Source: Verrucomicrobiaceae bacterium
GTDB lineage: Bacteria; Verrucomicrobiota; Verrucomicrobiia; Verrucomicrobiales; Akkermansiaceae
Length of the DNA stretch: 32,846 nucleotides
Assembly: GCA_027484055.1 (NCBI GenBank)
Contig: JAIXQH010000060.1
Location: forward strand, 1-32,846
Direction: 5' to 3'
Both the position numbers and the translations under genes were made by a program. The notes under the pieces were generated by a model that made no database searches, was not told where the DNA came from, and saw only the letters and a list, made by a program, of their open reading frames with translations. Numbering within the stretch: position 1 is the stretch's first letter; the number at the start of each line of letters is the position of its first letter. This document shows, one piece after another, positions 24,851-32,846 of this stretch.

Positions 24851-27800
24851 ATGTTCCATTTATTAAAGTATCATTATTTGGCAATCTGTTTGAGTCTATT
24901 AGGTTTATCTACTATATCCCTAAACGGCGACTGTGGTTGCAACAGAGTAACCGCTAATGGTCTATCTTTCGGAAGGTTCTTTGGAGCCTCTTCAAGTGAT
25001 GCAGATGTAGGACCACCATCTACATTTGCTGGTCAAAATTTTTCATTGTTTCGAGATCATGTTGATGACTTACAAAATGGTCAGTTTTACCTAAACGCAT
25101 CTTATTTATCTCCTTCTGATTTTGAAATTGAAATTGAAGAGAATGTGTGGACCGACCTCACAGCGATAAGTAGTTCAAGCGTTCCCAGTTCAGATACCAG
25201 TTCTTCCGGTTTTGTGTCTCTCACTGGAAATATCAATTACATTGAGGTGATTGTGGACGATGGAGAACCTGTGCGGTTTGATGTTGCAGGTGATCAAGAA
25301 GACTACGTTGATTATACGATTGAAGACGGTAGTCTCGAAATTAGAAAGCGAGGATGCTTCACCAATGTGTCTGTCAATAGATTTTTTAATGCTGAGCCGA
25401 TCACTGCGAGTATTCGAGTGATTAAAAAGAAGGATTTGAATGGTGGTGAATACGAGTCGAACTCGAATCAGCCGGATGGCGACACAGGTCCCGGGACGCC
25501 ACCAACACTTCCGCCGGGAAGCACCAATCCACCAAATTATGCTCCGCCAGGTCCACTAGCGACTGATACCTTTTCATCAGGTTTAGCTCCCACTGTCGAT
25601 GCTACCAACAATCCTCTTGGGAATACCACTAATGGGATGATCGGTTGGACTGCCGATAGTGCCAGCCAAGCCATCAGTTTGAATGCTCTAAAGCTTCCGG
25701 GTGCTTCGCCGATTACGAATTTCTTTAAGCCAGGTACCCAGTTTTACCGCGATGGGAATCGCCTTCAGTATTATTACGGCAATCAGTTGTTTGATGCAGT
25801 CGAGGCAACAAATAGTTTAACCCTTAAGTTTTATCCGATTAATCTCAATGCGGAAGGAATTCCGCAAAATCTTGGCGAGAAGGATCAGGCAGGATTTTAC
25901 GCTCCAGACGTCCCAGTGAGCCGAACAGTCACCTACGTTCGGACAGGGAACACGGTCTTAGTCAGCGAATCGGGCACTAGTGTCCCCTCTAGGGACACTC
26001 ATCTTCTAACGTGGCTCGTCGGCCCAAACGGAGAAAAAACCCATATTTGGGAAGATCTTTTGAATCCGAAAAGATTTGTTACCATTCGATCCGCTGCGTC
26101 AACGGAATTGACGCATCCTGTTGTCGTTGACGAAGAATGGGACACGCAGGGCAGTGGCCCCGACGTTCTGATGTCTCGCGTGTCGCGTGAATACGAGCCA
26201 TTTATCGTTGCTGGGTCAAATCCACTACGTGTCGACTATCGCCTGATCCAATCCATTGTCGATCCGGGCGTCGGCCAAGGTTTCGAGAATCTCACCGAAA
26301 CGACTCACTACAACGGAGATGGAAAAGTGGATCTGACTACAACAGCCGATGGTTCATGGAATTACACATCGAGAGGTGGAGACGCCAATTTTTCACATAA
26401 TGCTAGCAGGCCATATCCAACGATCGAGTATTCTCCGTGGCTGAACTCGCCTGCTCCTTCTGTCGGTGAATTACCTAGTATTCAGGGTTCGGTCGCAGAA
26501 GTTTCTTATAATACGTATACTTCTGCTCCGCCAAACTACATTTCAACCAAGCATATTGACATCTACACGGCAGGTTACCTCACAGCAAAGGAGGAAATTT
26601 TGACAGTCTATGCTGATGGTTACACAACTGTAACGACCCGAAAGTATCACACAAAAGATGCTTACACGGAGACGAAAACCCAGACTTACCCCAGCAATAC
26701 CCCAGCTCCGAATACAAATCGGCTCTTCCGCAGCATTGACTCATCTGGCCGCACCATGACCTATCGGTATGTGAAAATGCAGCTGAACTCCGTGGACGGA
26801 ACCTACATCGAGGACGAAACCGGCTCTAATCCCCTTGCCACCTATCGCGGCACCTACGTTACCGAAGGCGTAGTGGGCAACGAAGACGGACAACTCGACG
26901 CCGCCGGTAATTCTCTCACAACCCGCACGGTCACCATCAACGATCAAAACGGTGACACAGTGCGTGTCGAAAAACAGGCTTACAAAGGCCCTAATGACTA
27001 TGAAGTGATGACCACCACCACTTACGAGCGGCTGGTCAATCCACTCACCGGTTACCTTGAAAAGATCATCACCCGTCAGGATGGACGCATCATCTCAGAG
27101 GAGGAGTATCTTCCTGGACGGGTTACGCAAACCACCGATGAGAATGGAATTGTCGAGACTGCGACCAACGATGCTGCAGGGCGCCTTTCCACGGTAGTGA
27201 GTCGCGGAATCACCACCACTTACCTGAAGACTGGCCTTACCAGCACAGTCACACAGACTGCACCAGGAATGCCAGCGCGCAGCTCCAGTAGCACCCGTAA
27301 TGTCGCTGGTGACACCGTTAGCGAAACCGACGAAGCCAGCACTGTCACTTCCTATTCAAAGGACAGGGCAGCCCGCACGGAGACCATCACTCGTAATGGT
27401 GTGACCACTGTTTCCAAACACTATGCCGATGGCCAAGCGATGTCCACGTCCGGCACAGGCGTCATCCCATCATACACCACCTACGAAGTCGATTCGGCTA
27501 CCGGATTTATAACTACGATATCCTCAACTGGCTCAGCGACATCTCACAGCCCCCGATGGACAAAAACCACCACTGATTTGGCAGGCCGGACCGTCTCGAT
27601 CAGAACTCCAGGCACCCCCGGTATCAATAGCACTAGAAATTCTGAGCCAGTGATCACCTACGCCTACAATCCGGCTCCAGGTGTTAAAATGATGACCACG
27701 AATAGCGCGGGACCGTCACCCCAGCTTTCGCTAAGCGATGCTCTGGGCAGGACTCAGTCCAATGGTCTCGATGCAGATGGCGACGACGCACTCTCTGCTG

Positions 27801-30800
27801 CCGCCGGCGACCGCTTTTCCACCAGCCAATCCTATTACCAGAAAATCGCCGATGCATGGTGGGAGATTCGCACCCAGACCACTCCGATTTCCGCGACGTC
27901 CAGCCGCAGCAGTACCAGCAGCCGACGGATGAAAGAAGATATCGGCGAGGTAAGTGAATCCAGCGACTCCACAGGCACCACCACCAGCACTCGTAGTTTT
28001 GATCGCACCAACCAGACCACGACCACCACCCTCGTGATTCCAGGTGGCCAGACCTTGACCAGCATCGAAGTTGCAGGCCGCTTGATCCAGAAGGGAGTTC
28101 CCGGCATGACCACGCCTGAGACCTATCAATACGACAACTACGGTCGCGAAAATCTGCGCACCGATCCACGTGGTGCCTCCACATGGTCCTTTGGCTACAA
28201 TGCGTTTAACCAGCTAGAATACGTCCGTGACCAGCTAGGCAATGTCACCACCTACCGTTATTACCCAGCCAATCACCCGAACGCAGGCCAGCTCTGGAAA
28301 GTCATCGACGCCCGTGGTAGCGCCACTGGCACCACCGAGACGATCTACAACGCCCGTGGCCAGACCCAAGAAATCACCGGCACGGCCACTTACCGTCAGG
28401 TTTTCGGTTACGATGCCTATGGCGACCAGGAAACCCTCCAGACGTTTGGCACGGTCCCAGCCACCACCACCTGGGTTCGCGACCCAGCCACCGGCTTGCT
28501 CACTTTCAAAAAATACGCGGACAACAAGGGAACCCACTACAACTACACCGCCGACGGGAAAATCGCCCAACGGATTTGGCAACGCGGAATCACCACCACC
28601 TACGGCTACAGTTCCACCTTCGGTGACCTTGCTACCATCAACTACTCAGACAACAGCACCCCAGCAGTCGAATTTTCCAACTACGATCTCTACGGACGCC
28701 CCGGCACCGTGATTGAAAAACGCGGCACGTTCGATGACACAACCACTCTCACTTACGATCCCATCACTGGAGCACAAAGCACCACCTACGCTGCCAACCA
28801 CAGCATACTACCCAACCTCTCCGTGATCGCAAATGCTCCGGAAAATGGCCGTGTGACCGGTCACAGCGTCAAACAAGGCCAGACTCCCATCCATGGCTGG
28901 ACCTTTGACTACGATGACTTTGGCCGCATTGATGAACTCACCGCAGGCAACACCCATGTGGACTACCTCTACCAGCCCGGCACCCGCCTCGTTAAAGACC
29001 AAGTCACCAAGCTCAATGGCCAAATCATCCACCGCAGCACCCGTGGCATCGACATGCTGGGTCGCTCCACCGGCATGGTGTCGCGTGCGCCAGACCCAGC
29101 CAATGGCAATGCCGAGCGCATCGTCGCCTCCGTGGGCCACAGCTACGATGCCATCCACCGCCGCAAAGATGCCAAACGCGAGGACGGCACCCGCTGGGAC
29201 TACGGCTACAACTTCAAATCCGAAGTCACCACTGCGAACAAGCTGCTGAGCAATTCCCAACTTGTCCCCGGCCAGAATTTCGCTTATGACTACGACGAGA
29301 TGGGAAATCGGAAAACATCCTCTGCAGGCGGTGCCACCACTGGCTACACCAGTAATGGACTCAACCAATACACCAGCATCACCACCCCCGGTGCTGTCGA
29401 TGTGCTCAGCCGCTCGCCCGGCCCCGTCACCGCCACCATCGACGGTCAAAGCGCTAGCATCACTCAGCAAGGCAACCTCTACAACGCCCGCGCCACCCTG
29501 ACCAATGCCCCCAATGGGAAATACTACACCAGCAGCATCACCAGCGGGACCAGCACCCAAACCGGCAGCCGTTGGCTTGCACCCGCCAGCGTCACTCCTC
29601 AATATGACGACGACGGGAACCTAACCTCAGATGGCCGTTGGACTTACACTTGGGATGCTGAAAACCGCCTCGTGAAAATGACCACACGCCCCACCGCCAT
29701 CAGCGCTGGAGCACCCAACGTCACCCTCGACTACACCAACGACTTCAAGGGGCGCAGAATCGCCGAGAAAACGACAACTCTCCCCGCTGTCGGCATTCCT
29801 TCGGTTTCAGAGACTCGCTTTCTCTACGAATCTTGGAACAGCGTCGCCGAGTTTTCCAAGAGTGGCACCACCGGCGGCCCTCCCGTGTTATCCAAAACCC
29901 TCCTCTGGGGTCTAGACCTCAGCGGTACTCCGCAGGGCGCAGGCGGCGTCTCAGGTCTTCTTCTGATCACTGCTCACTCGGCACCGCTCACTTCCTACCT
30001 CCCCTCCTACGACAGTAACGGCAACATCAACGCCTGGACCAACTCCACGGGCCAGCTCATCCGCCGCCAAGACTACGATCCATTCGGAAATCTGACTCTT
30101 AGAGAAGAATACGCAACAATAGCTAACCTAGACGAAATTCTAAACGATGGTTTTTCTACCAAACCCAAGGATGTCATCACAGGAATGCTATATTACGGAC
30201 ATCGGTTTTATGATCCGCTTGCGGGTCGTTGGCTGTCTAGGGATCCGATCGAAGAAGAGGGAAGAACGAACTTGTATGGATTCGTAGGGAATGATGGCAC
30301 TAATAATTTTGATTTATTAGGAATGTTCGGGTATAGTGAATTAGAGATCGCAAAAAGTATATTAGGTCAATCAAACCTTAGCGAGGATGCTAAGGTGGAA
30401 ATTAACAGTTTTAGATTTCAAGGCCACGGTGATTTGCCGAACTACATGTCTGATGGGCATGATGGCAGAGGTGAATCGGTATCAAAAGGATTTGACTGGA
30501 CCCTAGCCGATAATAAAATAGAATACAAAAACAAGCATCCTTATCACTTTCTTTCGACAGAAGAGGCTCAGGCAAAGGTTGACGAGGCAATCAAGATGGG
30601 TAATCGAACCGAATTCGAATTGTACATGCATAGCCTCCAAGACAGTTATGTCCACAAGGGGAGAGGCCACAAAGTAGGTCCAGTAAATCAAGATCAGTAT
30701 GCGTGGTGCGAGGGTGAAATGTCAGCCGAACAAAAAAAAGACGAAAGATATACAAAGCTGAAAGTTGGGCATCAGATAATATACCTTAGTCCGGATTTGA

Positions 30801-30904
30801 ATAATGTTGCTTGGCATCAAGCGAAAGCGGCAACCGAGTTAAACATAGCCAAATGGAACAAGGCTAATAATAAAAAGGGACCTCCGGGCTGGTGGGGGTG
30901 GTAG
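24851..30904 (+). CDS. Rhs/YD-repeat protein with C-terminal toxin-like domain
   Basis: A 2017-residue protein with a Sec-type signal (residues 1-26) and a CGC near the mature N-terminus. Residues 30-600 form a beta-rich, Ser/Thr-rich passenger. From about 640 to 1780, YD-repeat segments (YDNYGRENLRTDPRG, YDDFGRIDELTAG, YDEMGNRKTSS) build the beta-cocoon that encloses the toxin in Rhs and Tc proteins. The Rhs core signature is at 1781-1800 (YGHRFYDPLAGRWLSRDPI), followed by NLYGFVGND and DLLGM ending at 1825, which is the usual autocleavage/junction region. The last 192 residues are the variable domain, described separately. No PAAR, VgrG or type VI gene is nearby, so export is more likely by Sec plus an unknown outer-membrane step, as in other wall-associated Rhs proteins. 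DNA composition drops in GC before about 26700 and after about 30090 relative to the core. Confidence 0.93.
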   Translation: MFHLLKYHYLAICLSLLGLSTISLNGDCGCNRVTANGLSFGRFFGASSSDADVGPPSTFAGQNFSLFRDHVDDLQNGQFYLNASYLSPSDFEIEIEENVWTDLTAISSSSVPSSDTSSSGFVSLTGNINYIEVIVDDGEPVRFDVAGDQEDYVDYTIEDGSLEIRKRGCFTNVSVNRFFNAEPITASIRVIKKKDLNGGEYESNSNQPDGDTGPGTPPTLPPGSTNPPNYAPPGPLATDTFSSGLAPTVDATNNPLGNTTNGMIGWTADSASQAISLNALKLPGASPITNFFKPGTQFYRDGNRLQYYYGNQLFDAVEATNSLTLKFYPINLNAEGIPQNLGEKDQAGFYAPDVPVSRTVTYVRTGNTVLVSESGTSVPSRDTHLLTWLVGPNGEKTHIWEDLLNPKRFVTIRSAASTELTHPVVVDEEWDTQGSGPDVLMSRVSREYEPFIVAGSNPLRVDYRLIQSIVDPGVGQGFENLTETTHYNGDGKVDLTTTADGSWNYTSRGGDANFSHNASRPYPTIEYSPWLNSPAPSVGELPSIQGSVAEVSYNTYTSAPPNYISTKHIDIYTAGYLTAKEEILTVYADGYTTVTTRKYHTKDAYTETKTQTYPSNTPAPNTNRLFRSIDSSGRTMTYRYVKMQLNSVDGTYIEDETGSNPLATYRGTYVTEGVVGNEDGQLDAAGNSLTTRTVTINDQNGDTVRVEKQAYKGPNDYEVMTTTTYERLVNPLTGYLEKIITRQDGRIISEEEYLPGRVTQTTDENGIVETATNDAAGRLSTVVSRGITTTYLKTGLTSTVTQTAPGMPARSSSSTRNVAGDTVSETDEASTVTSYSKDRAARTETITRNGVTTVSKHYADGQAMSTSGTGVIPSYTTYEVDSATGFITTISSTGSATSHSPRWTKTTTDLAGRTVSIRTPGTPGINSTRNSEPVITYAYNPAPGVKMMTTNSAGPSPQLSLSDALGRTQSNGLDADGDDALSAAAGDRFSTSQSYYQKIADAWWEIRTQTTPISATSSRSSTSSRRMKEDIGEVSESSDSTGTTTSTRSFDRTNQTTTTTLVIPGGQTLTSIEVAGRLIQKGVPGMTTPETYQYDNYGRENLRTDPRGASTWSFGYNAFNQLEYVRDQLGNVTTYRYYPANHPNAGQLWKVIDARGSATGTTETIYNARGQTQEITGTATYRQVFGYDAYGDQETLQTFGTVPATTTWVRDPATGLLTFKKYADNKGTHYNYTADGKIAQRIWQRGITTTYGYSSTFGDLATINYSDNSTPAVEFSNYDLYGRPGTVIEKRGTFDDTTTLTYDPITGAQSTTYAANHSILPNLSVIANAPENGRVTGHSVKQGQTPIHGWTFDYDDFGRIDELTAGNTHVDYLYQPGTRLVKDQVTKLNGQIIHRSTRGIDMLGRSTGMVSRAPDPANGNAERIVASVGHSYDAIHRRKDAKREDGTRWDYGYNFKSEVTTANKLLSNSQLVPGQNFAYDYDEMGNRKTSSAGGATTGYTSNGLNQYTSITTPGAVDVLSRSPGPVTATIDGQSASITQQGNLYNARATLTNAPNGKYYTSSITSGTSTQTGSRWLAPASVTPQYDDDGNLTSDGRWTYTWDAENRLVKMTTRPTAISAGAPNVTLDYTNDFKGRRIAEKTTTLPAVGIPSVSETRFLYESWNSVAEFSKSGTTGGPPVLSKTLLWGLDLSGTPQGAGGVSGLLLITAHSAPLTSYLPSYDSNGNINAWTNSTGQLIRRQDYDPFGNLTLREEYATIANLDEILNDGFSTKPKDVITGMLYYGHRFYDPLAGRWLSRDPIEEEGRTNLYGFVGNDGTNNFDLLGMFGYSELEIAKSILGQSNLSEDAKVEINSFRFQGHGDLPNYMSDGHDGRGESVSKGFDWTLADNKIEYKNKHPYHFLSTEEAQAKVDEAIKMGNRTEFELYMHSLQDSYVHKGRGHKVGPVNQDQYAWCEGEMSAEQKKDERYTKLKVGHQIIYLSPDLNNVAWHQAKAATELNIAKWNKANNKKGPPGWWGW
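30326..30904 (+). other. Rhs C-terminal variable domain, putative zinc hydrolase (PLC/HET-C-like)
   Basis: This module covers residues 1826-2017, after the DLLGM junction. It contains H1927-SLQ-D1931-SYV-H1935 in YMHSLQDSYVHKG. The pattern HxxxDxxxH in a helix, written HxLQDxxxH, is characteristic of zinc-dependent phospholipase C and HET-C-like proteins, where it supplies metal ligands. Other candidate ligands are H1859/D1861 (FQGHGD), H1870/D1871 (DGHDG), H1896/H1899 (KHPYHFL), H1940, H1974 and H1989. Seen: the motif and the histidine spacing. Known: the motif's role in those families. Inferred: a lipid- or phosphoester-cleaving toxin. A nuclease cannot be excluded, but no HNH or restriction-type motif is present. 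Confidence 0.55.
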
Positions 30905-31004
30905 GGCTCGCTCCGCTGGCGGTTAAAAATATCAACTTTTCCTAGCGTTATTCCAATAATTTTTATTAGGATCTATGGATCGCATTGAGATTTTTTATAA
31001 TTGT

Positions 31005-31676
31005 ATGAAACAGCTTTTTTTATCCGTGATCTTACTGCTCCCGTTTACTTCCTGTGATGTAGGAAGTAAGAACATTCCTGAGATGCAGGGTGTCATCATT
31101 TACACGAATGCGAATGCTAAATCAATGACCGAGGGAAGAAGATCAGTTGCTGGCCGCATACTGATTCCACCACCGACAGGAGAAGTTTATGTCCAAATAG
31201 TCACATCAACAGATAAGGAAATTAAGGCTAGGTGGCCCGGATGGGAGCGGGCGATGTTCATTAATAGTCGCTGGCATGGGGAAGATCTGGAAAGTTATCA
31301 ATATAGAAAATATTTATGGAAGCAGACGGATTCCATAATTGATCCTTTGCAGGAATACCAGATAGATATACTAACTGCGATTTATACTGATCCTAACATC
31401 CTTGAAGATGAGATTTGGCGTGTATCGAAAAATGGCCGTGTAGTAATCGACGCGTCCATTTGCCAGATACACAAAGCCCCTATGATGCGCCAGATTGAGA
31501 GGCCGCGTTCAGCGGATTCTTATCCCGAATCGTTCTTTCGGCAACAGAAGAAAGAATTTCCACATGATGGGAATGTATATTTAGGAAGCGGTTCAGGTCC
31601 GTTTTTTCCGACATGGAAGTGTCCAGTATGTGGTAGGCTTCATGACGTTTGGATAAAAAAACATGGAATTAGGTAA
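31005..31676 (+). CDS. Lipoprotein downstream of the Rhs toxin, candidate immunity protein
   Basis: The product is 223 residues from the ATG at 31005, which gives a lipoprotein-like signal (MKQLFLSVILLLPFTSC, Cys17); the ATG at 30975 adds ten residues ahead of it. The C-terminal half has C153-QI-H156 and later C206-PV-C209, a CxxH...CxxC arrangement that could bind zinc. It also has FPHDGNVYLGSGSG between them. I recall similar C-x-x-H ... FPH ... CPxC segments in small bacterial proteins of unknown function. The gene lies 100 bases after the toxin module and has the same AT-rich composition, unlike the Rhs core. In Rhs loci the immunity gene occupies this place, and a toxin acting on membrane lipids or in the periplasm would need an exported immunity protein. 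The role is inferred from position only. Confidence 0.6.
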   Translation: MKQLFLSVILLLPFTSCDVGSKNIPEMQGVIIYTNANAKSMTEGRRSVAGRILIPPPTGEVYVQIVTSTDKEIKARWPGWERAMFINSRWHGEDLESYQYRKYLWKQTDSIIDPLQEYQIDILTAIYTDPNILEDEIWRVSKNGRVVIDASICQIHKAPMMRQIERPRSADSYPESFFRQQKKEFPHDGNVYLGSGSGPFFPTWKCPVCGRLHDVWIKKHGIR

Positions 31677-31913
31677 GCTTTCCACGACAAAAGGACAGGC
31701 CTGAATGGCACGGGATTAAGCCGTATTTCGTTGAAAATCATTACAAGGGATATGACAAAGGGACAGGCCTTTAATTATATGTGGGCATTTATCAATAATT
31801 GATTAAGACAAAAAGCGAATATCTAACTGCTTGATCCACTACTTTAGGATTCCCCGTCGTAGCGTAATTTCGCTTCTGTAACTCTTAATATTTTACCCTC
31901 CCATGAAGCTCTT
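31677..31913. other. Non-coding stretch with a 17-base direct repeat
   Basis: No gene is visible. GACAAAAGGACAGGCCT at 31686-31702 recurs as GACAAAGGGACAGGCCT at 31754-31770 (one mismatch, 68 bases apart). The first copy is followed by GAATGGCACGGGATTAA, a start codon with an almost immediate stop, reminiscent of the aborted transposase starts further right. The remainder is AT-rich. It probably is debris of repeated insertions around the transposase. Confidence 0.4.
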
Positions 31914-32247
31914 AAATCATTGCAGACACAAATAATCAAAATACTGCTTGCTCGTCAGTGAAAACCCCAGTAGTTCAATACGCATGGCAGCGCGGTGGTT
32001 AGTTCCTTGGGCGGGTTCGTAACAAATCATTAAATCATTGCAGACACAAATAATCAAAATACTGCTTGCTCGTCAGTGAAAACCCCAGTAGTTCAATACC
32101 CATGGCAGCGCGGTGGTTAGTTCCTTGGGCGGGTTCGTAACAAATCATTGCAGACACAAATAATCAAAACACTGCTTGCTCCTCTGCAAAAACCCTGGTA
32201 GTTCAATACCCATGGCAGCACGATGGCTAGTTCCTTGGGCGGATTCG
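31914..32247 (+). repeat. Three tandem copies of the transposase leader and first 12 codons
   Basis: Copies begin at about 31914, 32032 and 32142 (offsets 118 and 110). Each contains AAATCATTGCAGACACAAATA, a variable middle, GTTCAATAC and an ATG followed by codons for MAARWLVPWA. Copies 1 and 2 are nearly identical to each other, and both stop at once (MAARWLVPWAGS then TAA; frames 31984-32022 and 32102-32140). Copy 3 differs at about a dozen positions and continues into the full transposase. The 8-base difference in offset is a duplicated AAATCATT at the first junction. Confidence 0.9.
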
Positions 32248-32846
32248 GAGACTAAGCCGGCGATTTATCATACGATCGCTCGGGTGGTGGATCGGCGATT
32301 TGCTTTTGGGGCGGATGATAAGGAGCAATTCCGGATCTACATGCGGATGATGGAGAATTTCTCGGGTTGCCGAGTGCTGGCTTATTGCGTAATGTGCAAT
32401 CATTTCCACCTGCTGCTTGAGGTGCCCCCAAAACGGAAGGAGCCGCTGACGGATGAGCAACTTTTGAAACGGCTCAGCGGGCTGTATTCGAAGGCATTTG
32501 TGGCGACGGTGGCGGTAGAACTAGCAGCAGCTCGTGAGGTGGTGAAGCAAGGGTTGGCGCCCGACGGCGAGGCTTATGTGCAGCGGATTCATGAGCGGTT
32601 TACCTATCGGATGGAAAGTCTATCTGAGTTTATGAAAACGTTGCTGCAACGGTTCACGCGTTGGCACAACCGGGAAAAGAAGCGGCGTGGAAACCTATGG
32701 GAAGAGACTTTTAAAAGCGTGGTCGTCGAAGATGGCCTAGCTGCGAGGACGATGGCGGCCTACATCGACCTCAATCCAGTGCGTGCCGGGATGGTTGCGG
32801 ACCCGGCGGAGTATCGCTGGAGCAGCTATGGCGAGGCGATGGGAGC
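32212..32846 (+). CDS. REP-associated tyrosine transposase (RAYT), partial
   Basis: The frame starts at the ATG at 32212 and runs off the right edge, giving 211 codons. The Y1-transposase/IS200-like fold is shown by AIYHTIARVVDRRFAFG at 17-33, the HUH metal motif CNHFHLLLE (H64, H66), and AAYIDLNPVRAGMV near the end followed by YRWSSYGEA, the typical RAYT C-terminal signature. The catalytic tyrosine cannot be assigned with certainty by eye. Such proteins cut single-stranded DNA at REP hairpins and are usually single-copy domesticated transposases without flanking inverted repeats. The 5' end of the gene has been copied twice upstream. REP-like hairpins at 307-348 and 14935-14952 are possible substrates. 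Confidence 0.9.
   Translation, partial: MAARWLVPWADSETKPAIYHTIARVVDRRFAFGADDKEQFRIYMRMMENFSGCRVLAYCVMCNHFHLLLEVPPKRKEPLTDEQLLKRLSGLYSKAFVATVAVELAAAREVVKQGLAPDGEAYVQRIHERFTYRMESLSEFMKTLLQRFTRWHNREKKRRGNLWEETFKSVVVEDGLAARTMAAYIDLNPVRAGMVADPAEYRWSSYGEAMG

Noticed and set aside
30326..30904. HNH or other nuclease toxin in the Rhs tail
   Set aside because: No HNH, GIY-YIG or PD-ExK pattern is visible, while HxxxDxxxH is.

Overview
The window most likely comes from a member of the Verrucomicrobiota, though it holds no rRNA or other clean phylogenetic marker. The evidence is the pair of a DUF1549/DUF1553 c-type cytochrome and a Tat-exported DUF1501 protein, an Rhs protein preceded by a GQxK-motif protein, a REP-associated transposase of the type common in that phylum, and the general lack of Shine-Dalgarno sequences. 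The base composition is moderately high in GC, with AT-richer islands. No tRNA, rRNA, CRISPR array or prophage was seen.

Layout. The end of an unidentified gene (2-118) is followed by a spacer with two REP-like hairpins. From 432 to 10778 every gene is on the minus strand: a GT-C membrane glycosyltransferase, DUF1501, the multidomain cytochrome, a DusB-type tRNA-dihydrouridine synthase, an exported helical protein and a lipoprotein beta-carbonic anhydrase. A D-2-hydroxyacid dehydrogenase runs divergently from the carbonic anhydrase, and two TTCGCGAA dyads lie between them. Next come a small membrane protein, a TetA-type MFS exporter, a membrane-anchored metallophosphoesterase, a solitary molybdopterin nitrate reductase and an HrpB helicase. 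This part looks like ordinary chromosomal content.

From about 20.1 kb the window becomes accessory in character. It holds a 15-unit, 21-bp repeat that encodes coiled-coil-like heptads on the minus strand but carries a 2-bp frame break. An uncharacterised helical protein and a membrane-anchored protein with a duplicated module follow. Then comes a set of exported proteins on the plus strand: an anchorless YadA-head protein, a GQxK/calcium-repeat protein and a 2017-residue Rhs/YD-repeat protein. The Rhs protein ends in a 192-residue variable domain with an HxxxDxxxH motif, as in zinc-dependent phospholipase C and HET-C-like proteins. A lipoprotein with a CxxH...CxxC pattern lies directly downstream and is the natural immunity candidate. 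This Rhs cassette is the best candidate for an undescribed system.

The window ends in a REP-associated tyrosine transposase (cut by the window edge). Its upstream region and first 12 codons have been tandemly copied twice, and each copy is closed by an immediate stop. The REP-like hairpins at 307-348 and 14935-14952 could be dispersed products of this kind of transposase.
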